Source of the DNA: an uncultured Bacilli bacterium
GTDB taxonomy: Bacteria; Bacillota_I; Bacilli_A; RF39; UBA660
Assembly: GCA_947589435.1 (NCBI GenBank)
Contig: CANQBI010000004.1
Location: forward strand, 1 to 55,091
Length of the DNA: 55,091 nt
Direction: 5' to 3'
The position numbers were made by a program, and so were the translations under genes. The notes beneath the pieces are model-generated. The model saw nothing but the letters and a program-made list of their open reading frames with translations. It had not been told where the DNA came from and did no database searches. Below, piece by piece: positions 7,937 through 15,644 of the stretch (position 1 is the stretch's first letter; the number at the start of each line of letters is the position of its first letter).

Positions 7937-8519
7937 TGTTTGGCCTATGTTAGTAGTCTTTATCGTGGCTATTTCTTTAATTCGTTTTTTCTATTTACGA
8001 AATCATCGAGAGAGATTTTGTTTACATAAAGAATTAAGTTATTTATTTGCCATTATTTATATTTGGCTTTTATTTGAAATCTTAACCATGACGGAACTTA
8101 ATAGTAGTGGAGGCATTAATTTAATTCCTTTTTCGGAAATAATGCGTTATGAATTTGGAACGAAAATGTTTAATTATAGTGTCTTTGGGAATATTTTAAT
8201 TTTTATTCCATTTGGTTTTCTAATTGGCGAATATGTCAATCCCAAAAAAGTGTGGCCCATTTTAATTACCACGCTTCTTACCAGTTTAACAATTGAATTT
8301 GTCCAACTGGAAATAGGCAGAAGTTTTGATATTGATGATGTTTTATTAAATGTGGTGGGAGGTCTTTTAGGATATTTATTATATATAGGATTGTCGGCGA
8401 TTAGTAAGAGATTACCAGACTTTATGCGGAGTGATGCCTTTTATAATATTTTATGGATTGTTGTAATAGTTTTAGCAGGTATATATTTGCTAGGTTATTG
8501 GGGAGTTATATTTAAATGA
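7902..8519 (+). CDS. VanZ family membrane protein
   Basis: 205 aa with five or six hydrophobic helices and VanZ hallmarks: NLIPFSEI, NILIFIPFGFLIGE, and SFDIDDVLLNVVGGLLGY. In the founding member VanZ gives low-level teicoplanin resistance; most homologues have no known role. The start follows AGGAGG (7888-7893) within the end of yqfD. The stop overlaps ybeY by 4 nt. It occupies the place where Bacillus carries phoH and yqfF, which are absent here. Confidence 0.85.
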   Translation: MMRLLAGKIVNNVWPMLVVFIVAISLIRFFYLRNHRERFCLHKELSYLFAIIYIWLLFEILTMTELNSSGGINLIPFSEIMRYEFGTKMFNYSVFGNILIFIPFGFLIGEYVNPKKVWPILITTLLTSLTIEFVQLEIGRSFDIDDVLLNVVGGLLGYLLYIGLSAISKRLPDFMRSDAFYNILWIVVIVLAGIYLLGYWGVIFK

Positions 8520-8971
8520 TAGATTATAAGATTACAAATGAATATGGTTATAAAAAAGATTACAGTTACTTAGATAGTTTAATTAAAAGAATATTTAAAC
8601 ATGAGCATATTAAAAATGCGACTTTAAGTATTGTTTTGGTTGGTAATGAAAAAATTCAAGAATTAAATAAAAATTATCGGGGAATTGACCACATTACCGA
8701 TGTTATATCTTTTGCATTTGAAGAAACGGATGGTTTAGTGTATAATAATATGCGGGCTTTGGGAGAAATTTATATTTGCATTCCCAGAATGATTGAGCAA
8801 GCCCAAGATTATGGTCATAGTGAGGTAAGGGAACTGGCATTTTTAACTTGTCACGGAATCCTCCATTTGCTCGGATATGACCATATGAATAAAGAAGATG
8901 AAGAAGTAATGTTTGCTTTACAGGAGAAGATGTTAGATGAAGACGAAAAAACAAGAAAAGAAAGAAATTAA
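8516..8971 (+). CDS. ybeY: Endoribonuclease YbeY (rRNA maturation)
   Basis: 151 aa. The zinc-binding motif HGILHLLGYDH lies near residue 115, and the DHITDVISFAF block is typical of the UPF0054 family. YbeY acts in 16S rRNA 3' end maturation and ribosome quality control. ATG overlaps the previous stop (ATGA), and dgkA starts within its last 35 nt, so the operon is tightly packed. Confidence 0.93.
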   Translation: MIDYKITNEYGYKKDYSYLDSLIKRIFKHEHIKNATLSIVLVGNEKIQELNKNYRGIDHITDVISFAFEETDGLVYNNMRALGEIYICIPRMIEQAQDYGHSEVRELAFLTCHGILHLLGYDHMNKEDEEVMFALQEKMLDEDEKTRKERN

Positions 8972-9344
8972 TTTAATAAGAAATATTTTTAATAAGTGTA
9001 AATATACATGCCAAGGGTTATCATATTGCATTAAAAATGAATCCTCATTTGTCCTTGAGGCCATTTGTGCTTGTTTAATTATCATTATGGGAATTGCCTT
9101 TGATATTAGTTTTTTAGACTGGGTTATCGCTTTTGGTAGTTTATGTTTAATAAGTATTGTGGAACTTATTAATACAGCGATTGAGGCCACCGTGGATATG
9201 TTTACCCAAGAATATAATGAGTATGCCAAAATTGCTAAGGATTGTGGTTCAGCCGCAACGGGTATAATGACAGTCCTTGCTATAATTGTTAATTTAATAA
9301 TTTTTGTGCCTCATTTCATCAAGTTGTTTGTCACTATTTTTTAG
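8937..9344 (+). CDS. dgkA: Diacylglycerol/undecaprenol kinase family protein
   Basis: 135 aa with three transmembrane helices (about 40-58, 63-82 and 108-130) and the active-site motif ELINTAIEATVD followed by a KD-GSAA block. Gram-positive members phosphorylate undecaprenol to recycle the cell-wall lipid carrier. It has the conserved position between ybeY and era. Confidence 0.92.
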   Translation: MKTKKQEKKEINLIRNIFNKCKYTCQGLSYCIKNESSFVLEAICACLIIIMGIAFDISFLDWVIAFGSLCLISIVELINTAIEATVDMFTQEYNEYAKIAKDCGSAATGIMTVLAIIVNLIIFVPHFIKLFVTIF

Positions 9345-9353
9345 GGGGATATT

Positions 9354-10235
9354 ATGAGAAGCGGATTTGTAAGTATAGTAGGTAGACCCAACGTGGGAAA
9401 AAGTACTCTATTAAATGCTATTTTAGAAAGAAAAATCGCGATTACCTCGAATGTGGCTGGAACAACTAGAAATATAATTGAGGGTATCTATCATGAAAAA
9501 GATTTTCAAATTATTTTTGTGGATACTCCCGGAATATCTAAACCTTTAAATAAATTAGGAAAAGTTTTGAATAAACAAGCCTTATCTTTAACGAAAGATG
9601 TCGATTTAGTTTTACTTGTAGTGGATATTGAAGCGGGGATTGGTAAAGGCGATAAATTCTTAATGGATGCATTACTTTCCAATAAAATACCGGTTATTTT
9701 AGTTATTAATAAAATTGATAAAGTCTCTAATGAAACTTTAATTTTAGCAATAAATGAATATAAAGATTATGACTTTTCCGAAATTGTTCCCGTGTCCGCC
9801 AGAGAAAATGATAATGTTACCCATTTAATTGAGGTTATCAAAAAATATTTAAAAGATGATGTTAAATATTATTCGGATGATATTGTAACAAGCAGTTCTC
9901 TAAGTTTTATGGCAGGAGAAATTGTAAGAGAAAAACTTTTACAAAACACCCAAGATGAAATACCGCATTCTATTACTTGTCATGCGCATCATATTGAAGA
10001 GAAAAAAGATTTAATGAGCATCAGTGTCGATATAATTGTGGATAAACCAAGTGTTAAAAAAATAGTGATTGGCTCAGGTGGCGAAATGATTAAAAAAGTC
10101 GGAATGAGCGCCCGGAAAGACTTAGAAGAAATGCTTGGTAAAAAAGTTTATTTAGACTTATATGTTAAAGTTATTGAAAACTGGAAAGATAAGGATCGTT
10201 ATTTAAAAGAACTAGGTTTCTTTGATTATGAATAA
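9354..10235 (+). CDS. era: GTPase Era (ribosome biogenesis)
   Basis: 293 aa. G1 GRPNVGKST, G3 DTPG and G4 NKID make up the GTPase domain. The C-terminal KH domain (from about residue 205) contains GSGGEMIKKVG and the LGKKVYLDLYVKV strand. Era binds the 3' end of 16S rRNA during 30S assembly. GGGGG precedes the start; dgkA ends 9 nt upstream. Confidence 0.96.
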   Translation: MRSGFVSIVGRPNVGKSTLLNAILERKIAITSNVAGTTRNIIEGIYHEKDFQIIFVDTPGISKPLNKLGKVLNKQALSLTKDVDLVLLVVDIEAGIGKGDKFLMDALLSNKIPVILVINKIDKVSNETLILAINEYKDYDFSEIVPVSARENDNVTHLIEVIKKYLKDDVKYYSDDIVTSSSLSFMAGEIVREKLLQNTQDEIPHSITCHAHHIEEKKDLMSISVDIIVDKPSVKKIVIGSGGEMIKKVGMSARKDLEEMLGKKVYLDLYVKVIENWKDKDRYLKELGFFDYE

Positions 10236-10279
10236 AAAAATTAAAAGTTCACCAATATAGTATTAGGAAGGTGAATAAA

Positions 10280-10360
10280 GTGAATAAAAAAGAAGCTTGG
10301 GAAAAATTTAAAAAAAGTGGCAAAATAGAAGATTATTTAAATTATAAAAAATGTAAGTAA
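10280..10360 (+). CDS. yqzL: YqzL-like micro-protein
   Basis: 26 aa from GTG at 10280, which lies 8 nt after AGGAAGG. The sequence has the YqzL pattern of an aromatic W, then F, then SGKIEDYL and Y-K, and sits exactly where Bacillus has yqzL, between era and recO. Function unknown. Position and pattern together support a real gene too short for ordinary calling. Confidence 0.7.
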   Translation: MNKKEAWEKFKKSGKIEDYLNYKKCK

Positions 10361-10372
10361 GAAGTGATATAA

Positions 10373-11104
10373 GTGTTAGAAAAAGTAGAAGGTATTGTCT
10401 TAAAAGAAACTCCTTATGGAGATACTTCCAAGATAATTAATGTTTTAACTAAGGAATATGGCATCATTGGTCTTATGTGTAAGGGGGCTAAAAGTGTTAA
10501 AAGTCCTCTTCGGAGTGTTACTTTAAAACTTAGTTATGGTGTATTCAATATTTATTATAAAAAAGATAAACTTTCTACACTTGTATCTGTCGATATCATT
10601 AATGAATTTAAAAATATTCGAAGTGATATTTATAAAGTTAGTTATGCTTCTTACATTACCGATTTAGTAAGTCAAGTTTTAAAAGGTGTTAAAGAAGATA
10701 ATATTTATAATGATTATATTAATACTCTTTTAAAAATGGAAGAAGGCTTAGATCCCTTAATTTTAACCAATATTTTAGAAGTTAAACTATTAGATTACCT
10801 AGGAGTAGGTATCAATGTTACAAGTTGTATCTCTTGTGGTAATAAAAAAGAAATTGTTACGTTATCTAGTGAACGAGGAGGACTTCTTTGTAAGAATTGT
10901 TATAAGGGTGAAAGAATTATGCCTTTATCTATTATTAAAGTTATTAATATGTATTATCTAGTTGATATTAAAAGTATAAGTAAATTAGATATCAAAGATA
11001 ATATTAAGAAAGAAATAAATAATTTCTTAACTAATTATTATGATGATTATACTGGTTTATATTTAAAAAGTAAGGATTTTTTGAAAACAATAGAAAAGTT
11101 ATAA
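10373..11104 (+). CDS. recO: DNA repair protein RecO
   Basis: 243 aa from a GTG start. It has an N-terminal OB-fold with GIVLKETPYGDTSKI and a central zinc-binding pair (CISCG and CKNC, about residues 147-170). RecO loads RecA on SSB-coated DNA together with RecR. In Bacilli glyS usually follows directly; here about 5.8 kb of accessory DNA intervenes. Confidence 0.93.
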   Translation: MLEKVEGIVLKETPYGDTSKIINVLTKEYGIIGLMCKGAKSVKSPLRSVTLKLSYGVFNIYYKKDKLSTLVSVDIINEFKNIRSDIYKVSYASYITDLVSQVLKGVKEDNIYNDYINTLLKMEEGLDPLILTNILEVKLLDYLGVGINVTSCISCGNKKEIVTLSSERGGLLCKNCYKGERIMPLSIIKVINMYYLVDIKSISKLDIKDNIKKEINNFLTNYYDDYTGLYLKSKDFLKTIEKL

Positions 11105-11119
11105 ATCTATTGTTTTTTT
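11086..11119 (+). terminator. Terminator after recO
   Basis: AACAATAGA pairs with TCTATTGTT and is followed by a T-run. It begins within the recO 3' end. Confidence 0.8.
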
Positions 11120-11146
11120 ATGGGTGGAATAAATTTTAATAAAACT

Positions 11147-11275
11147 TTCAAGGTTCCATTTTGGAACCTTGAAGATAACTTAAAACATAGAATGAAACTT
11201 GAAGTTCCAATTTGGGACTTCAAGTTGGAAATTAAAAATAATATGATAAATTGCGGTTCCATTTTGGAACCGCAA
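11147..11275. repeat. Three palindromes upstream of the ORF6N gene (P1-P3)
   Basis: P1 (11147-11173) has an 11-bp arm around ATTTT, P2 (11198-11224) an 11-bp arm around AATTT with one G-T pair, and P3 (11251-11275) a 10-bp arm around ATTTT. All share a GGTTCC or AGTTCC inner arm. The outer arms differ but remain self-complementary. They could be operators, hairpins in RNA, or mobile palindromes. The weak frame through them (11120-11323) is explained by the palindromes and is not annotated. Confidence 0.8.
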
Positions 11276-11416
11276 ATAACAAATAAAAGTGCAATTCACA
11301 AAAATGTTACAAAAAGTTGTTGACAAATATTAGTTCGTGTAATATACTTGATATATCGGTAACAATTAAGTGTTAAATATTAATACTTATATTTTATTAA
11401 ATTATTAATGTTTAAA

Positions 11417-11443
11417 TTTGAAGTTCCATTTTGGAACTTCAAG
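11417..11443. repeat. Palindrome P4 just before the ORF6N start
   Basis: TTGAAGTTCC and GGAACTTCAA flank ATTTT, about 30 nt upstream of the ORF6N ribosome binding site. Same design as P1, P3 and P5. Confidence 0.8.
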
Positions 11444-11470
11444 TTAACAAAAAAAGGAGGAGGAAAGATA

Positions 11471-12346
11471 ATGAATAATTTAATGGTAAAAGAAAATGAA
11501 ATAACAAATAAAATTTACAATATAAGGGGAGTTCAAGTAATGCTTGATAGCGATTTAGCTAAACTTTATGGTTGTACAAATGGAACTAAAGAAATAAATC
11601 AAGCTGTAAAAAGAAATATTGATAAATTTCCAGAAGATTTTTATTTTCAATTAACTGAAAATGAATATAATTATTTGCGGTCACAATTTGTGACCGCAAA
11701 TAGAAATATGAGTAGAACCTTACCATATGTTTTTACTGAACAAGGAGTAGCTATGCTTGCTACAGTATTAAAAACTGAGGTCGCTTCTAAAGTTAGTGTA
11801 GCAATAATGAAAGCCTTTGTTATTATGCATAAATATATTTCTAATGATTTAATTGAGCAAAAACATATTAATAATATGGTAATTCAACATGATGAAGATA
11901 TCAAAGTATTAAAAGAATCTTTTGATAGTTTTAAAGAAACCAAAAAAGTAAATGAAATATATTTTAATGGTCAAATATATGATGCATATTCTAAAATAGT
12001 AGATATTTTAAAAGAAGCTAAAAAAAGTATAGTTATAATAGATAATTATGCTGATAAAAGTATTTTAGATATGATAAGAGATATAAAAGTAAAAGTACTA
12101 TTAATATGTAAAAGTAATGGGTTATTAAAAAATATTGATATTGAAAAATATAATAAACAATATAATAATTTAGAAGTTAAATATAATGATACTTTTCATG
12201 ATAGATATATAATACTAGATAATAAAACAATCTATCATTGTGGATCTTCCTTAAATCATTTAGGAAATAAAACTTTTAGTATTAATAAGTTAGAAGATGA
12301 AGATATTATTGATTTATTAATTAATAAAATAAAAAGTTTTAATTAA
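11471..12346 (+). CDS. ORF6N domain DNA-binding protein
   Basis: About 291 aa. The start at 11471 follows AGGAGGAGGAAAG; an in-frame ATG at 11408 would translate a palindrome and is rejected. Residues about 8-110 match the ORF6N domain (IRGVQVMLDSDLAKLYG, RNIDKFPEDFYFQLT, LPYVFTEQGVAML), found in phage and mobile-element DNA-binding proteins. A coiled linker follows. The C-terminal 120 residues (IVIIDNYADKSILDMI through HDRYIILDN) resemble a phospholipase-D-like or DUF fold seen in such proteins, but only one H-x-R motif is apparent. An internal perfect palindrome (11674-11700) mirrors the flanking palindromes. It is probably part of a small mobile or self-regulating unit. Confidence 0.85.
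   Translation: MNNLMVKENEITNKIYNIRGVQVMLDSDLAKLYGCTNGTKEINQAVKRNIDKFPEDFYFQLTENEYNYLRSQFVTANRNMSRTLPYVFTEQGVAMLATVLKTEVASKVSVAIMKAFVIMHKYISNDLIEQKHINNMVIQHDEDIKVLKESFDSFKETKKVNEIYFNGQIYDAYSKIVDILKEAKKSIVIIDNYADKSILDMIRDIKVKVLLICKSNGLLKNIDIEKYNKQYNNLEVKYNDTFHDRYIILDNKTIYHCGSSLNHLGNKTFSINKLEDEDIIDLLINKIKSFN
11674..11700. repeat. Palindrome P6 inside the ORF6N gene
   Basis: TTTGCGGTCACA pairs with TGTGACCGCAAA around ATT: a perfect 12-bp stem inside codons of the conserved LRSQFVTANR region. The central AATTT resembles that of the flanking palindromes. Confidence 0.8.
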
Positions 12347-12379
12347 TTCTAAGGTTCCATTTTGGAACCTTAGAATTAA
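12343..12379. repeat. Palindrome P5 just after the ORF6N stop
   Basis: A 16-bp perfect stem containing AAGGTTCC / GGAACCTT around ATTTT, immediately after the stop codon. Closest relative of P1. With little T-tract it looks more like the operator or repeat family than a terminator. Confidence 0.8.
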
Positions 12380-12474
12380 AATAAGATAAATTTAATCTTA
12401 TGTATCTAAATTAATTATTGTTTAAATAATAAAAATAAATTATACTAATAGATAAGAAGTGGTAGGTGTTAAAA

Positions 12475-13113
12475 ATGGCTAATATGGTTTTTAAGTATAG
12501 TGCAATGAATGGTGGAAAAACAATTAATATTTTACAAACTGCTTATAGTTATGAAAGTAATGGTTTTAAGGTAGTTGTAATTAAATCAAAAAAAGATACT
12601 AAAGGTAAAAATACTATTGTTTCAAGAAATGGAATGAATAGAGAAGTAGATGTATTACTTAGAGAAACAGAGTCATTGTTAACTCCGAAAAATTATAAAA
12701 TATATTATACTGCTAAAGTTATTTTAGTAGATGAAGTAGAATTATTAAACGAAAGTCAAATTAAAGAATTGTGGACAATTGCTCATTTAATAAATATTCC
12801 TGTTATTTGCTATGGCTTAAAGAGTAATTTTAAAGGAGATATCTTTGGTGAAGGAGTATCCCAAATATTTGCTATTGCCGATATAGTAGAAGAAATTGGT
12901 AGTAGTAGTTTATGTCTATGTGGAAAGAAGGCTACCTTTAATGCTCGTAAAATAAATGACAAGTTTACAGATGAAGGGGAGATAGTGGTTATTGATGGAT
13001 CAAATGATTCGGTTGAGTATGTTCCTTTATGTTCTGACTGTTATTTAAAATATGTAAAAATCAGTAGTAAAGAAAGTAAAAAACTTGCCGAATTAGTTGA
13101 AAAAATAAGATAA
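12475..13113 (+). CDS. tdk: Thymidine kinase
   Basis: About 212 aa. The start at 12475 is preceded by GGTAGG; a GTG 9 nt earlier is less likely. The P-loop lies in YSAMNGGKT, the Walker B-like region is ILVDEVELL, and the lasso region contains CYGLKSNF. Two zinc-binding CxxC pairs, CLCGKK and CSDC, are visible. It phosphorylates thymidine in the dTTP salvage pathway. The gene lies alone in the accessory block. Confidence 0.93.
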   Translation: MANMVFKYSAMNGGKTINILQTAYSYESNGFKVVVIKSKKDTKGKNTIVSRNGMNREVDVLLRETESLLTPKNYKIYYTAKVILVDEVELLNESQIKELWTIAHLINIPVICYGLKSNFKGDIFGEGVSQIFAIADIVEEIGSSSLCLCGKKATFNARKINDKFTDEGEIVVIDGSNDSVEYVPLCSDCYLKYVKISSKESKKLAELVEKIR

Positions 13114-13120
13114 TAAAAAC

Positions 13121-13145
13121 GCTACTTTAAATAGTAGCATTTTAT
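13121..13145. terminator. Bidirectional hairpin between tdk and the XRE gene
   Basis: GCTACT and AGTAGC (13121-13138) pair, followed by ATTTTATTT on the + strand and an A-rich run on the other side, between convergent genes. Confidence 0.7.
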
Positions 13146-13375
13146 TTGTCTTCGTTGAATAATTCTTTTATATCTATTTCTAAAGCATCAGCAATTCTAG
13201 TTAAAGAAGGAATAGTAAATCCTCTTTGCATTTTTAGACTTTCTATTTTAGATATATAATTCATAGTTAATCCCGCTTTGTCCGCTAACTCTTGTTGAGT
13301 TAGATTTTTTAACTTGCGATATTTTTTAATATTCTTTCTAATAACATCAAAATAATAAGTATCCACATGTTTCAT
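13142..13375 (-). CDS. XRE-family transcriptional regulator divergent from cassette 2
   Basis: 77 aa from the ATG at 13375, which follows AGGTGGT; a longer frame to 13438 has no such site. Helix-turn-helix: LKNLTQQELADKAGLTMNYISKIES, followed by the usual dimerising helices PSLTRIADAL and IKELF. It is transcribed away from variable cassette 2, and a palindromic site lies between them, so it probably represses itself and the cassette. That control is inferred from position. Confidence 0.9.
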   Translation of the reverse strand: MKHVDTYYFDVIRKNIKKYRKLKNLTQQELADKAGLTMNYISKIESLKMQRGFTIPSLTRIADALEIDIKELFNEDK

Positions 13376-13420
13376 AATGCACCACCTGTCCATATTATTA
13401 CAAAAAAATTTATTTTTACA

Positions 13421-13451
13421 TATGGACACATTGTCCATAAAATGGTATAAT
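13421..13451 (+). promoter_or_regulatory. Cassette 2 promoter overlapped by a palindromic operator
   Basis: TGGACA (13423-13428) and TATAAT (13446-13451), 17 bp apart, form a good promoter pointing at cassette 2. TATGGAC and GTCCATA (13421-13427 and 13433-13439) form a palindrome over the -35. A further GTCCATA lies at 13388, beside the XRE ribosome binding site. This arrangement suits repression in both directions by the divergent XRE protein. Confidence 0.65.
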
Positions 13452-13505
13452 CAAAATAGATAAAAATAGATTGCTGTTTCGGTATTTCAAACAAAGAGGT
13501 GAAAT

Positions 13506-14207
13506 ATGATAAAAGAAAGAATAAAAAAATTATTAGATATAAGAATAATATATATAGTTATAGGCTTTTTTGTTATTGTTTTATTTATATGTTTAAAAGG
13601 AACTCACGCTTATTATAATTATTCAACGGGACCAGTTCCAATATTTACTGGTAAAGTAGGAAATTTTGCTGGTAAAGGAGATACCAGCACTTTAGATACA
13701 AATACCGATGTTAACTTACTTTTTTATGTTCAAGATATCACTAATCCTAAAAATTATACTATTATGGAAGGTACACCGGTTTTAGTATCAGGTTATGTAT
13801 TAAGTGAAAAGAAAAGTAATTGTATTCCAATTGATGCCACATATGAAAAATATTCTGATAAAGATTATTCAATAAGTGATGATGGAACAGTAACAGTAAA
13901 AGTAAGTCAAAGTAAACCTAATCAAGTAGTATGTCGAATATATTATGATTATGGTAAAGACTTAACTAAAGATGATGTTATAGTGTTTGCGTTAATTGAA
14001 GATCCATTAGGTATGGTTGTTTATAATAAAAATAGCAAACATTATACAATGACAGAAACAATACCAACAAGTGGATATACTTATGATAGTTCAAACTGTA
14101 ATGATATAAATAATATAAAAACAGAAATAAATTATGATACAACAAAAGGCATTACATTTAAAACGGATGGTCCAAATATATGTTATGCATATTTTAATAA
14201 AAATTAG
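13506..14207 (+). CDS. Cassette 2 gene A2: membrane-anchored surface protein
   Basis: 233 aa. A basic N-terminus and one transmembrane helix (about residues 12-31) precede GTHAYYNYSTGPVPIFTGKVGNFAG in the ectodomain, a block shared with A1 and A3. Conserved cysteines (SNC, VVC, SSNC, NICYAYF) probably form disulfides. The end YAYFNKN is also shared. Not a family I recognise. It lies 10 nt upstream of B2, and the constant A/B pairing suggests that the two act together at the surface. Unlike A1 it has no poly-G tract and reads through intact. Confidence 0.8.
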   Translation: MIKERIKKLLDIRIIYIVIGFFVIVLFICLKGTHAYYNYSTGPVPIFTGKVGNFAGKGDTSTLDTNTDVNLLFYVQDITNPKNYTIMEGTPVLVSGYVLSEKKSNCIPIDATYEKYSDKDYSISDDGTVTVKVSQSKPNQVVCRIYYDYGKDLTKDDVIVFALIEDPLGMVVYNKNSKHYTMTETIPTSGYTYDSSNCNDINNIKTEINYDTTKGITFKTDGPNICYAYFNKN

Positions 14208-14217
14208 GAGGTAAGAA

Positions 14218-15468
14218 ATGAAAAAGAGAGTATTAAATATAATAGTGGTTATAATAACAATTGGAATAATATATGAAGCATACAGCTATTTTAATATGAA
14301 ACCAAATAATAAAGTTTTAGAGAATATTAAGATAGTAGATAAATTTGATAAAAACGATAAATCACTATCTATAATGATTCAAAATGATGGAATATCAGAT
14401 GGCGAAACGGAATATGGCTGGCATGAAGCAGAAGATAAAAGTAAATGGCCAGATTTAACAAAATACAGTTATGCAGGGACAGAATGTACAGATGCTAGTG
14501 GAGCAAAGGTTGATAATCCAAGACAATATTTACAATTTGATGAAGTAAACAAAGAAGCTACAATTACAACAAAGAAAACCATATATTGTACATTATACTT
14601 TGGAAAAGGAAGACCAGCATTAGAAACATTAGATGCTCAAGGAGGAGCATATTATGCTGGAGGTCAAACAGGAGATTCAAAAGTAGCAGTAGAAGGATTA
14701 TATAGATTTAAAGGAACATATGAAGAAGTAACAAACAACTTTATATGTATAGGAGGCCCAAAAAATCCTGAAACTTGTGGAAGTGCCGAAAACAATAAAT
14801 ACTTGTATCGCATAATAGGAGTAACAGATGGAACAGAATCAGATGAAAGTAATTCCTTAGGATTAGATAAAGGAATGCTAAAAGTAATCAAAGTAATACC
14901 ATCAAGCACAAGCCAAGCATGGGCGAGTTATGACATTATTAGTTACTTTACATGGGATTATAAGGATAGTACAGAAAGTTTAGGAGCAGTAGCGAGATGG
15001 ACATTGAATAACACATTCTATAATGGATTAGGAGGAGTAAAAGGCTTAATAAAAGATGTATATTGGTGGAAAGGTGATAATACCAGTGAAACTTATGCAT
15101 CTGAATCAAAAACAAGAACAAGCGAAAAATACCCAGTAGGTTTAATGTACAAAAGTGATTATTATAATTCATGGACATATAAAGGTTATCCTAGTTATAC
15201 AAATAGTTGGTTACATATAATTTACACAATGAGCGGAAAAACAGGAACATATGGAAGTACATATGAATGGACCATGACTAGGGGTTCTGCCAACAACACT
15301 GGCGCTTACGAGGCGTGGTATTTGGATTACCGTGGAGATTTGGCCCGTCGTAGTGTAGAGATGAAATATGCAATCCGGCCGGTTTTCTATCTAAAACCCG
15401 ATGTAAGTATAATAGGGACAGGAACTGAATCGAGTCCATATATAATAACGACATTAACTGATAATTAA
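14218..15468 (+). CDS. Cassette 2 gene B2: membrane-anchored protein with diversified C-terminus
   Basis: 416 aa. TAGGAGG lies 5 nt upstream of the ATG. The N-terminal anchor spans about residues 5-24. The ectodomain shares TIYCTLYFGKG, VEGLYRFKGT, YLYRIIGV, LKVIKVIPSSTSQAW, VGLMY and SYTNSWLHI with B1 and B3. The C-terminal variable block begins after the EWTMTR codons, whose DNA is identical to that of cassette 1 for at least 17 nt. It ends in YAIRPVFYL. Between them the residues differ strongly from B1 and B3 while A-W, G, L, V and R positions are kept. Probably a ligand-binding, lectin-like tip; ligand unknown. Confidence 0.78.
   Translation: MKKRVLNIIVVIITIGIIYEAYSYFNMKPNNKVLENIKIVDKFDKNDKSLSIMIQNDGISDGETEYGWHEAEDKSKWPDLTKYSYAGTECTDASGAKVDNPRQYLQFDEVNKEATITTKKTIYCTLYFGKGRPALETLDAQGGAYYAGGQTGDSKVAVEGLYRFKGTYEEVTNNFICIGGPKNPETCGSAENNKYLYRIIGVTDGTESDESNSLGLDKGMLKVIKVIPSSTSQAWASYDIISYFTWDYKDSTESLGAVARWTLNNTFYNGLGGVKGLIKDVYWWKGDNTSETYASESKTRTSEKYPVGLMYKSDYYNSWTYKGYPSYTNSWLHIIYTMSGKTGTYGSTYEWTMTRGSANNTGAYEAWYLDYRGDLARRSVEMKYAIRPVFYLKPDVSIIGTGTESSPYIITTLTDN
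15279..15379 (+). repeat. Variable repeat VR2 in gene B2
   Basis: Aligned by protein position to the template repeat, VR2 is one codon longer near its 5' end and then gapless. Template AAC/AAT codons become Glu, Asp, Ala, Arg, Ser, Glu and Met codons. Local G+C is visibly higher than the flanks. Conserved codons outside those positions have also drifted, so this copy was not written recently from the 53215 template. Confidence 0.6.
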
Positions 15469-15588
15469 AATTAATATAATTACTTGACAAAGTTCGACAG
15501 ATTCGTCGAATTTTGTCATAATATTAGAAGTTTTGACAACATTTGTCGAACGACTTGACTTAGTAAAAAATATCTATAAAATATAGTC
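15463..15588. repeat. 126-bp repeat R, copy 1 (after cassette 2)
   Basis: It starts at the B2 stop and is nearly identical to 30195-30320 after cassette 3. It contains a long imperfect palindrome, TGACAAAGTTCGAC ... GTCGAATTTTGTCA, then a second TTGACA-like and TTTGTCGAA segment, then a small inverted repeat CTATAAAATATAG. Stem bases are kept between copies while the loop differs (AGATTC against AGAAAT). It could be a terminator/processing structure, a protein site or a recombination site. No such copy follows cassette 1. Confidence 0.85.
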
Positions 15589-15593
15589 CTCGA

Positions 15594-15628
15594 AACGAGA
15601 AGTATTAGAAAATATTTCTCGTTTTTTA
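15594..15628 (+). terminator. Terminator/attenuator before the PemK-like gene
   Basis: ACGAGAA-GTATT and AATAT-TTCTCGT pair, followed by TTTTTT. It ends 17 nt before the next start codon, so it either terminates the cassette transcript or attenuates the toxin-like gene. Confidence 0.75.
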
Positions 15629-15644
15629 AAGAGAGGAAAATATT

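Noticed and set aside
11120..11323. Open frame of 67 codons upstream of the ORF6N gene
   Set aside because: It has no ribosome binding site and most of its codons are palindromes P1-P3 read in one frame; it looks fortuitous.
15481..15560. Chromosomal dif (XerCD) site within repeat R
   Set aside because: R is palindromic but does not resemble the 28-bp Firmicute dif consensus, and two copies occur 15 kb apart.
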